The notes below the pieces were generated by a model. That model searched no databases. It had not been told where the DNA came from and was given only the letters and a program-made list of their open reading frames with translations. A DNA stretch of 64,000 nucleotides, taken from assembly GCA_031761405.1 (NCBI GenBank), contig JASEVX010000005.1, positions 39,597,852 through 39,661,851 of the forward strand. The letters are read 5' to 3'. Positions 12,201-64,000 of this stretch are shown in pieces. Position numbers and translations under genes: made by a program. The DNA is from Serripes groenlandicus. Its lineage: Eukaryota > Mollusca > Bivalvia > Cardiida > Cardiidae. How positions within the stretch are numbered: the first letter of the stretch is position 1; every line of letters begins with the position of its first letter.

Positions 12201-12460
12201 TGACGACTATCTTTATGGTACGTCGTTTGAAGTCATAACGGATAACAACCGATTATTGTATGTCATGACAACTGCCAAGCCATAGATGTGTCGCAGCTCT
12301 TTCAAATTACAATGTCAGCATTTCCTAAAGGTCTGGTGCACACAATGTTGACACCGAGGCCCTTTCCCGGGTGCCGATTCTCTTTTGAGATGTGGATAAA
12401 GCCGTTTGCCATGCCGCTCCTGTTGATGTTGGCATTATTGTACAGTAGCTAACCTCGCAC
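12201..12460 (+). pseudogene. Ty3/gypsy RNase H fragment
   Basis: DDYLYGTSFEVITDNNRLLY followed by VMTTAKP is the gypsy RNase H motif (FEVxTDNxPLxYV). Further frames are broken; continuation of the remnant on the other side of the B-type element, with the RT core lost. Confidence 0.8.
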
Positions 12461-12779
12461 TCCTGCTCAGATCGGCTAGAAAACCTTCCATTTTCAAATG
12501 TCTCGAGTTGCTCAAATATAAATAACGGGAGGCGAATCGCTTAACTGAAATATTTGGTGTCGTTTTACTTTGCCAACTGTTAATTTTAAGATGAGACTGA
12601 GGGTTAAAAAAGTTGGCATTGTGAGACAGTCTGGACAACATTTGGACCGCTTTATATATATACAACATTATAGACAAATGTTATTAAAATTTAGCCTATT
12701 TGTAGTTTTATGACTATTTGCATGACATTCTGGACAGACTAGAAGATATTGATGACAAATAACATTTTTGTTTAAGATT

Positions 12780-13325
12780 TCTTTTTTATAACTATTGCTG
12801 CAAGGGCATAATTTGAAAAATCTTTGTAGAGGAAGACTAGACAATGCTACACACCAAATATCTAAGCTCTAGGCCTTTCGGTTTCAGACAAGAAGATATT
12901 CAAAGTTTTTGCCTATACATCATTACGTAAAACAGGTGACCCCTGGGCGTATCCAATTTCGACCAAAGGGGAATAATTTAAAATTCTTGGTAGAAGACGA
13001 CTAGACAATGCTATACATCAAATATGTAAGCTCTAGGCTTTCGGGTTCAGACAACAAGATTTTCAAAGTTTTTGCCTGTACATTTCTATGTAAAACAGGT
13101 GACCCTCGGGGATAATTTGAACAATCTTGGAAAAGGACAACTAGACAATGATTCACATTAAATATCTAAGCCTTTCGGTTTCAGACAAGAATATTTTCAA
13201 AGTTTTTCCCTTTATATCTCTTTTTGAAACGGGCAACAGATGAAAAACAACCGGTTGACCAGACAACTGGGCGACGGACATCAGGCCATCACAATAGCTC
13301 ACCATGAGCACTTTGTTGAGTTAAA
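12780..13325 (+). mobile_element. F-type array, left end missing
   Basis: Three units with CTCTAGGCCTTTCGGTTTCAG and AACAGGTGACCC, ending with CACAATAGCTCACCATGAGC like other elements of this group. Confidence 0.7.
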
Positions 13326-13749
13326 AAGTAACATTATATGCTACATAGCTAGGTTTGGAAAAAGTCCTTTACACAATATTTGGGATTATTATCCTTTAAT
13401 AACGTCAGGTGATTTGTTTGTTCTCTAAAACTTGAAGTAACCCAATTGTTTTCTTTTTCCATTCCATTCCTTTCATGTTTTCATGTGATGTACAGTATAG
13501 TTTGTACTTTGTATGTGATTGTATGACAATGTTTAATGTACAAGTCAAAACCAACAAACAATGTCCAGTTCTGTTCTATGATAAAACCAGGGATTATAGG
13601 TGTGCGAGATTATATAAGGGTTTGGTCGTGACGGGTTCGATCAATACTTTATTATATTATAACACAATAACCAATGGAATGAGGAACAGATCTTTATCAC
13701 ATCATTTTTTTTATTTCATATCATTGACATCAACATCAGTATATGACCC
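13326..13749. other. Non-coding stretch
   Basis: No gene or known repeat seen. A short open frame at 13475-13753 has no recognisable motif. Confidence 0.4.
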
Positions 13750-13753
13750 TTAA

Positions 13754-13953
13754 CCCTTTCCCACCTGCAGATGCATTTTGATGCAATAGCAGCAGACAAA
13801 TTGTGAAAACATTGTGGCCAAAGATGAAATTACTTTGGCCACAATCTTTTCAACTTTATTTAACAATTTAGCAATCATTTATGTAGATTTTTCAGGTTTT
13901 TGGCACTATGTTTTCAAATTCGTCTGCTGCAGATTTGTTGTATGTGGGAAAGG
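13754..13953 (+). mobile_element. TTAA MITE
   Basis: TTAA at 13750-13753. Right tip mutated to GGGAAAGGCTTAA. Hairpin core changed to a GGCCAAAG/CTTTGGCC stem. Confidence 0.8.
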
Positions 13954-14477
13954 CTTAATATATGTACATGGCAAGAATAACTTCTACATGGTTCTTTCTC
14001 TGATTCAGACCTTGAGATGTGATATTTGAAAATAAATGTTACAAAGGCATAACTTGCTCATAATGAGCTTTTCCCCCCATCCATTTCACTTATGTTCAAC
14101 TCAATACATGCATTCTTACTTTTCCAATTTCTAGAAGTTAAAGACTTTTACTTGTATGTTACAAAGCAGATTGAACTTAACATGGCATTAGTTTGTAAAT
14201 CGATAATACTTAATCTGAAAAAAACTTATCATTTGCTAATACTATGCAGTGGGCCGTAGCTTTTGTTATAATGCAATAACTACAAGTAGTGAACTGTCAA
14301 TGTTTATGCTGCATCACATTGTTGATGCTAACCCTTTCCCACATATAAAAAATCTCTGAGAATTATTTTGAAAACACCTTAACAAAGGCATGCTATGTTT
14401 GTTTGATTATTGCAAAGAGTTAAAAAACCATTGCGAAAGGTTGATTGATTGGAAATTGTCAGCAATATTTCAGTTAT

Positions 14478-14698
14478 CCCTTTCCCTCGTACGACGATTC
14501 TGCAGCAGACGAATTTGAACATATTTTGTCAAAAAATAGAAAATCTCTATAAATGAAAGGATAACCTATGATTTAAAGTTGAAAACATTGTGACAAAAAG
14601 GAGAAAATGCTCGTTTTGAGCAATTTCTTCTTTTGTCACTATGTTTTCAAATAGCTGTCTGCTGCAGAGGCGTCAGAAAGCGTTTATGAGGGAAAGGG
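14478..14698 (-). mobile_element. TTAA MITE
   Basis: Left flank mutated to TTAT; right tip GGGAAAGGG then TTA. Confidence 0.82.
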
Positions 14699-14805
14699 TT
14701 ATATCCATGCCATCAATTCACCTTACCATATGTAAAGTGTTTTTTTATTATAGTGTCACCCCTATTGAAAGGTCCAACCATTTGTGACTTTTTCTAGTAT
14801 ATTAA

Positions 14806-15027
14806 CCCTTTCCCTCATATAGACGATTTCCGACGCATCTGCAGCAGACGGCTTTTTGAAAACATAGTGACAAAAGAAGAAATTGCACAAAACGTGCAAT
14901 TTCTCCTTTTGCCACAATGTTTTCCACTTTTCGTCATAGGTTATCAATTCAATTATGGAGATTTTCTATGTTTTGACAAAATACGTTCAAAGTCGTCTGC
15001 TGCAGAATTGTCGTATGAGGGAAAGAG
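14806..15027 (+). mobile_element. TTAA MITE
   Basis: TTAA on both sides; core hairpin GAAATTGCAC..GTGCAATTTC. Confidence 0.88.
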
Positions 15028-15222
15028 TTAAAAAAGGTTCCATTAAATTTTACATCGATGAATATATATATATCTAAAATATTAAAGCCATCGCTTTTAT
15101 AGTTAACAAGAAAAATAAACCTAAACTTAAAACTGAATTAAAAATATAAACCATGATTTATAGAAAATTAAAAAATGTTCTGAGCAATAGCTTCTATAGC
15201 AATGGAGGAAAATGAACCTTAA

Positions 15223-15412
15223 CCCTTTCCCGCATAGACTTTTTAAAACATTGCGACAAAAATAGAAATTGCTCAAAACAAGCAATTTCTCCTTTGGTCT
15301 CAATGTTTATAACTCTTTTTTATAATTAATTCCTTATTTATGGAGATTTCTCATGTCTTTGCAATATATTTTGGAAGTCGTCTGATGCAAATTTGTTGTA
15401 TGTGGGAAAGGG
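15223..15412 (+). mobile_element. TTAA MITE, short form
   Basis: TTAA on both sides; about 30 bp near the left end are missing, including the GACGCC motif. Confidence 0.85.
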
Positions 15413-15416
15413 TTAA

Positions 15417-16396
15417 CGCAAAACTTAATTAAAATTCCTTGTTGAAAAATTACCATTATTCAAGCAAAATACACAATACAGTAATGGCCCTTGCAGTGTA
15501 GTCCCCCTATGATGTTGATTAAGTGTTACCAATTTCAGAGCCAAAGCTTGTTATTATTAAAGAGCAAAAGGACCAAAACACAAAACAAACATAACCAAGA
15601 TTGCAAAGTGGAAGTCGATCAGGTGAAAACAATAGTTCATTATATTTTCCCCCCAAAAAAGTCAGAAGTTGCCGACTTCAGATTATAGATAGGAAAGTCA
15701 AAGTTTTAAAACTGTTCAAAAGTTGTCTTAAAATATTAGAATCATAATTCTGGGATAAAATTAGAGTAATAATTTCACTTTCCAGTACAATAAACATCTA
15801 AATATTGATCGTTTAAGTTTCATTTTTACTTGGTAGACATACTCAGTAAGTCAAATTTGTACATTTCATGACCTTCAATTAACTGTTTTTTAACATTTAC
15901 TGCCAAAATAGTTTTGAACATTTTATTACTTACTTTGTTGTCAGTATTAGCAATATTTGCAGTAGATTTAACATTTCATTATTTTTTTTATTCTCTATCT
16001 GGATTTCACTACCTTTAAAAGAATGATCAAAAAGAAGTTGTTGGTATGCCTTGGTCATAATACACAATCTATCCATATCAGACAGTCATATATCCGATTC
16101 ACACCCTGTCCCACAGTTACATGTATCTAATACTACTTTCAATACTTATATTCCATTGTCCTCTGTTGGAATTATGAATACATAGTTCCCAAAACTACAA
16201 TATTTACCTTCCCTGGCAGCCATTTTGATAGGCAGTTTTACTATAATACTATCAAATATAATTAAATTAAACAATTGCATGTGCAAAAATACTTAAATCA
16301 AGTAGTTGATGTAATCTTATCATAAAAAGGCATCAAGGACATACGGTTGACATACTCAAATTCCCTGGTGTTTTCATAATGATCACATTCTTTTAA
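15417..16396. other. Non-coding stretch
   Basis: No coding sequence or recognised repeat. It is downstream of the transporter gene on the minus strand. Confidence 0.45.
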
Positions 16397-16616
16397 CCCT
16401 TTCCCACATAGAGCAATTCTGCAGCAGACGACTTTGAACAAGTTGTCAAAATATGGAAAATCTCCATAATTGAATGGATAACCTATGACTAAAAGTGGAA
16501 AACATTGTAACAAAAGGAGAAATTTCATGTTTTGTGCAATTTCTTCTTTTGTTACTATGTTTTCAAAAAGCTGTCTGATGCAGAGGCATTAGAAAGCGTC
16601 TATATGAGGGAAAGGG
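16397..16616 (-). mobile_element. TTAA MITE
   Basis: TTAA on both sides, 220 bp, full length. Confidence 0.88.
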
Positions 16617-16850
16617 TTAAAAAAATATTCTCTATTAATTAAAGCTCATCATATTTGCCTATCAAAATGGCCAACAAGGGAGATAATTATTGTGGTTGGG
16701 GGAACTATGTATTGCCAAAGCAAAAGCATTGCTAGAGACTTCAATGGAATACATGTGTCTCTTCCCTATATGTCAGTAAGTCGAAGAAGCATGATGAATA
16801 TTCATGTGTGTCTCTCCTTGCTAATACTTTCAATTTAAAAAAAATGAATC

Positions 16851-17058
16851 CGTTTCCCTCATACGACGATTCTGCAGCAGACGACTTTGAACATATTTGT
16901 CAAAAATAGAAAATCTCTTTAATTGAATGGCTAAAAGTGAAAAACATTGTGGCAAAAGGAGAAATTGCTTGTATTGAGCAATTTCTTATTTAGTCACTTT
17001 GTTTTCAAAAAGATGCCTGCTGCAGAGGCATCAGAAAGTGTATATATGAGGGAAAGGG
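16851..17058 (-). mobile_element. TTAA MITE
   Basis: Right TTAA intact, left flank mutated (AATCCGTTTCCC). Confidence 0.8.
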
Positions 17059-17127
17059 TTAAAATACTTCTTTATGTATAAGTTAATGACGGATATTTGA
17101 GATATTCAAGTGAATACTTATATAATA

Positions 17128-18482
17128 AACAAGAGGGCCATGATGGCCCTGGATCGCTCACCTTAATTATACAATGTACTGCAATGCAAAACACATCAAG
17201 ACAATTATTCTGAATACAACCTCCACATTGTTAACAATATTTTCCTTCATTTGGCCTAGTGATCTATATTTTTTTACCTGATATGACCCATATTCCAACA
17301 TGGACTAGATATCATCAAGACAACATTCTGACAAAGTTTCAACTTGCTCAAAGTATTATGCGGCCTCCAGAGTTTGAACAATATTTTCCTTTATTGACCT
17401 AGTTTCTGATCGAATATGACCTATATTCGAACTTGACCTAGATATAATTCAGACAAACATTCTGACCGAATTTCAAGCTGCTGAAGCAAAAAATGCGGCA
17501 TCCAAAGTGTTCACAAGATTTTCCTTCAATTTGATCTAGTGACCTAGTTTTTGACCCAGCATGACCCATATTCGAACTTGGCCTACATATCATCAAGAAA
17601 AACATTCTGATAAAGTTTTATCATGCTGAAATTTAAAATGCAGTATCCAGAGTGTTAGCAAGATTACCCTTCAATTTGGCCTAGTGACCTAGTTTTTAAC
17701 CCGGAATGACCCATATCCGAACTTGGCCTAGATATCATTTAGACAAACATTCTGACCAAATTTCAAGCCGCTGAAGCAAAGCATGCGGCTTCTACAGAGT
17801 TAACAAGATTTTCCCTCAATTTGGCCTAGTGACCTAGTTTCTGATCCAATATGACCCATATTTGAACTTGACCTAGATATCTTTAAGACAAACATTCTGA
17901 CCAAATTTCAAGCTGCTGAAGCAAAAAATGCGGCATCAAAAGTGTTAACAAGATTTTCCTTCAATTTGGCCTAGTGACCTAGTTTTTGACCCGGCATAAC
18001 CCATATTCGAACTTGACCTAGATATTTTTAAGACAAACATTTTGACAAAATTTCAGACTGCTGAAGTAAAAATTGCGGCCTCTGGAGTGTTAACGAGGTT
18101 TTCTTTCAATTTGACCTAGTGACCTACTTTTTGACCCGACGTGACCCATGTTCGAACTTGACCTACATATTATCAAGACAAACATTCTGATAAAGTTTCA
18201 ACATGCTCAAGTTGAAAATGTGGCCTCCAGAGTGTTAACAAGATTTCCCTTCAATTCGACCTAGTGACCTAGTTTTTGACCTCATATGGCCCGGTTTCGA
18301 ACTTGTCCAAGATTTTATGGAGATGAACGTTCTGATAAACTTTCATGAAGATTGGATGCAAAATGTAGCCTGTAGAGTGTTAACAAGCTCAAATGTTGAC
18401 GACGCACGACGCACGACGGACGGACGCCGGACAAAATGTGATCACAATAGCTCACCTTGCACTTCGTGCATAGGTGAGCTAA
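17128..18482 (+). mobile_element. B-type tandem-array element (copy 2)
   Basis: Complete copy, close to copy 1: AACAAGAGGGCC start, about eight units, GACGCACGACGGACGG tract, hairpin GCACTTCGTGC, end GGTGAGCTAA. Confidence 0.88.
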
Positions 18483-18637
18483 AAATCCACGATTTCAAAC
18501 AGGAAATGCGGGAATGTAGAACAAGATATAAAACAGGAAAGATCCTAATTAAACAAGAGGAATTTTTCAAAATAATACCAGTACTCAAATGATGTTTAGC
18601 TGTAATCAAGCCAAACGAATGTTATGGAGTAGTTTAA

Positions 18638-18862
18638 CCCTTTCCCATATACAACAAATCTGCAACAGATGACTTTGAAAAAAATAGCACAAATTAATCA
18701 AATATCTCAATTAATTAATTAAAGTATACTTATTTGATAAAGTTGAAAACATTGTGGTAAAAGGTGAAATTGCTCATTATGAGCAATTTCTCCTTTTTCC
18801 ACAATGTTTTCAAAAGTCAATTGCTGCCGAGGCGACATAAAGTGTCCGTATGTGGGAAAGGG
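18638..18862 (-). mobile_element. TTAA MITE
   Basis: TTAA on the left; right flank TAGA. Core GGTGAAATTGCTCAT..ATGAGCAATTTC. Confidence 0.83.
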
Positions 18863-18982
18863 TAGACAGCAAAACAAATATATGTGAAACAACACTGATA
18901 TTTTTGTACCCAGGATCCAGGGACACTATTTAACTGTAATATAGTGTCCCTGCCAGGATCCAACTGTTTTAAAGTTAAACCC

Positions 18983-19715
18983 CCTTTCCCACATACAACA
19001 AATCTGTCGACTTTGAAACATCTAGATAACAAGAGCCGTCCATGAGACAGCGCTAAACCATTCCACCGCTAATTAGTTTGTTAGATATGGACTCTAATGA
19101 AGTTAGTTGTATGCAAAACTCTAACAAGAATATCTAACAAGAATGTCTAAGTCAAATAACAATCAAATAAAGATGGTAATTTGCATTATATGCAGTGAGT
19201 AGTTACTCTGATATGGACAATTAATGTACATGTAGTTGCATGCAAAACTTTACAGAGAATATCTAAGTCGAATAATAAAAGGTGATAATTTGCATTATAT
19301 GCAAGATAAGAGTTATCTAACATATATATGTTTTTACATATGTATGATGGTTGGGAAGGGATGTATAAAGTTTCACTGCAATGCATCAAGTAGTTACTGA
19401 TATAGAGACTCTTAATGTAGTTGCATGCACAATTTTAACCAGAATCTAAAGTAAAAAAAATGCAAAACCTTAACCAGTGTGTGATGCAGATGCCGATGCC
19501 AGGGTGACTACAATAGCTCTCATATTCTCTGAATAGTTAATCTAAAAAATGTAGAAAATCTTTAAAAATGTAAATATAATTAATGAATAGAGTTGAAAAC
19601 ATTTGGGCAAAAGGAGAAATTGTTTATCTTCATCACAAGCGCTTTCTTCTTTTGTCACAAAGTTTACAAAAGTCGTCTTCTATAGAGACGTCAAAACATG
19701 TCTGTATGTTCGACA
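18983..19715 (-). mobile_element. TTAA MITE split by a G-type element
   Basis: Left piece 18983-19027 ends CATCTAGATAA; the MITE resumes at about 19549 with GTAGAAAATCTTTAAAAATG and its core. The element between starts AACAAGAGCCGTCCATGAG. Confidence 0.75.
19027..19548 (+). mobile_element. G-type array element
   Basis: Starts AACAAGAGCCGTCC. Three imperfect units with AGTTGCATGCAAAACT and GTAATTTGCATTATATGCA. Ends near GACTACAATAGCTCTCATA..TTAATCTAAAAA, resembling the common end of the A/B types. Confidence 0.6.
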
Positions 19716-19899
19716 AGGTTAAGAAACTGGTTGATATAAATGTTAAAAGCACACAGTTAGGATGATAAAATATAACTTGCACAAAAACAATTCACTGTGG
19801 GCATACAAATATATGCTAAATAATTTGTAGAGCAGGAACATGTAAAATTAATCGACACATTACAAGAGTCTATGAGTAGAATATTAGATAATCAGTTTA

Positions 19900-62000
<42,101 letters not shown>

Positions 62001-62362
62001 CTGTAAAAATACCTTGCAAGTTAAATTGTTTGAATTGTATATGCCTTATTTAAATATATCTTAAATCATACAAAAGTAAACTAGAATTAAAGGTCATTAA
62101 ATACCCCAGCAAACTGCATCGAAAAAGTGCAGAGATCAAGGTGAAATAACTCAGATCAGATTGTATAAACATTTGGGCCTTGCACGGTTATACAATCCAT
62201 GATTCTCATGTGTAGAAAGTTTGCTGGGTGGGGTATATTGATACATTGAGTAAAACAATCTTTAAAATCTTAAATTGTGACATTCTTAATAAGGCATCTA
62301 CAAGGAAAGAACTAGCACTCTAAGCATAGTAGTCAAGAAGGGGCAGTACCCAGACCAAAATG

Positions 62363-62515
62363 ACAAGCTTGCGTCAAGCTTCTACGGGCTTTTTAAGATG
62401 TCTGCAAGGAGGTTGTTGCAAGCTTGCAAGCATTCTCGAAGTCAAATTCTGCAAGCTTGTGAGGGAATTGCAAGCTTGCACAAGCTTTGTTAGTCGCAAG
62501 CATGTGCAAGCTTTT
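62363..62515. repeat. Cluster of GCAAGCTTGC-like motifs
   Basis: Seven AAGCTT sites in about 150 bp, most inside TTGCAAGCTTGCAAG-like text. Confidence 0.9.
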
Positions 62516-62594
62516 TGTCAGCCTTGGACTTAGAAAATTTCACTTACATATCTGGACAGAAAAGAGTGGAAATATTCCAAGTCCACAATATATG

Positions 62595-63812
62595 AAACAA
62601 GAGGGCCATGATGGCCCTGGATCGCTCACCTGTTTTTTTCTTTCACTTGAGCTATATAAGCCCAGCCCCCTGGCGGCCATAGTTTCCTACCAAACAACTT
62701 GGGAATATGATAGAAGGTCATCCTAGGAACATTTCTACAAAATTATTTGAAAATCGGCCTGACACTTTTGGAGGAGAAGATTTTTTAAGTTTTCACTATA
62801 GCCATAAAAGGCAAAATAGCCCCGCCCCCTTGTGGCCATGTTTTTTGACCAATCAACATGGCTTGAAGGAATCTGATAGAGGGTCATCCAAGGAACATTT
62901 CTACAAAATTATTTGAAAATCGGCCTGACACTTTTGGAGAAGAAGATTTTTTAAGTTTGCACTATAGCTATATAAGGCAAAATAGCCCCGCCCCCCCCTG
63001 GCGGCCATGTTTTTCGACCAATCAACATGGCTTCAAGGAATCTGATAGAGAGTCACCCAAGGAACATTTCTACAAAATAAGTTCAAAATCTGCCAACCAA
63101 TTTGGGAGGAGAAGAATTTTGAAGTTTTTTTCGTTTCGTTGCCATGGAAACCAGAATTCTGCATGGATCCCAATAATTTGAAGGAATTCTGGTGAGGTCA
63201 TTGAGAGGATGCTTTCTGTGAAGTTTCATCCCAATTGACCCACTGTTTACTGAGGAGAAGATGTTGAAGATTTTTTAAGTTTTCACTATAACCATAAAAG
63301 GCAAAATAGCCCCGCCCCCTGGCGGCCATGTTTTTCAACCAATCAACATGGCTTGAAGGAATCTGATAGAGGGTCACCCAAGGAACATTTCTACAAAATT
63401 ATTTGAAAATCGGCCTGACACTTTTGGAGGAGAAGATTTTTTAAGTTTGCACTATAGCCATATAAGGCAAAATAGCCCCCCCCCCCCCCCCCTGGCGGCC
63501 ATGTTTTTCGACCAATCAACATAGCTTGAAGGAATCAAAAATAATTTGAAAATCGGCCTGACACTTTCGGAGGAGAAGATTTTTTAAGAATTTTGAAGTT
63601 TTTTTCATTTCGTTGCCATGGAAACCAGAATTCTGCATGGATCCCAAAAATTTTAAGGAATTCTGGTGAGGACATTGAGAGGATGCTTTCTGTGAAGTTT
63701 CATCCCAGTTGACCCACCGGTTACAGAGGAGAAAATGTTGACGGACAACGGACGCCGGACATAGGGCGATCACAATAACTCACCCTGAGCACTTCGTGCA
63801 CAGGTGAGCTAA
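62595..63812 (+). mobile_element. A-type tandem-array element (copy 5)
   Basis: AAACAAGAGGGCC start, about six units of 170 bp, GACGGACAACGGACGCCGGA tract, hairpin GAGCACTTCGTGC, end GGTGAGCTAA. It contains a partial internal duplication (the part with CCATGGAAACCAGAATTCTG appears twice). Confidence 0.88.
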
Positions 63813-64000
63813 AAATCCATGATAACTGTTTTGTGTAAAATTCTTTGCTTATTGTACATGTTTCAAGGGCAATTAATCAATTGATTCTAAAATCATAAAG
63901 AGGCAACAAATCCACATAGCTTCAATCAAGACTGTATCGCCAAGCATTCTAACTTTGCGATCATTCCAAGTTCTTTACTTTGTAATTAGCAGTCATCTGA

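Overview
This looks like nuclear DNA of a bivalve mollusc, probably a heterodont clam. That is inferred from AT-rich sequence, a vertebrate-like intron/exon layout, and clam-type interspersed repeats beginning AACAAGAGGGCC. It is one scaffold piece with a 200-base N gap at 3822-4021. There are no prokaryotic genes, operons or CRISPR arrays.

Main gene. From 62000 down to 19900 on the minus strand lies most of an ABC transporter of the ABCC4 (MRP4) type. I resolved 20 coding exons (two of them alternatives); their splice phases join into one open frame of 1,197 residues ending at a stop at 19900-19902. The start of the protein (early TMD1) lies beyond base 64000. Exon names used below: A and B (alternatives), then E1 to E18. 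Exon order gives the end of TMD1, NBD1 (E1-E5), linker (E6), TMD2 (E7-E12), NBD2 (E13-E17/18) and an unusually long acidic tail (E18).

Most notable observation. The last TMD1 exon exists twice (A 61748-62000, B 57924-58176). Both copies are 253 bp, open, with good splice sites, and differ at 10 of 84 residues. Including both or neither gives a stop within a few codons, so they look like mutually exclusive exons. The same gene carries other small tandem duplications: a decayed copy of part of E7, a broken copy of the E8 3' end, and a doubled splice acceptor at E13.

Second gene. At 5216-6951 (minus) there is a three-exon gene for a CXorf38-like (DUF4559-like) protein, with one unresolved splice phase and a LINE 3' fragment in an intron.

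Repeats fill most of the rest. (1) About 70 copies, whole or partial, of a roughly 220-bp TTAA-flanked MITE with CCCTTTCCC/GGGAAAGGG ends and a hairpin core. For MITE entries, strand + means the end with the GACGC..GACGCC motif is on the left; - means the end with ACAAnTCTGCAGCAGACGAC is on the left. (2) Longer elements starting AACAAGAGGGCC and ending GGTGAGCTAAAA, with several unrelated internal tandem arrays (types A, B, C, F, G), possibly Helentron-associated. (3) A different tandem-array element with TATCCCCCGC ends. (4) Remnants of a Ty3/gypsy element at about 10.3-12.5 kb, LINE 3' ends, tRNA-derived SINEs and two inverted-repeat elements. Several nested insertions give relative ages: the MITEs are often the older hosts.
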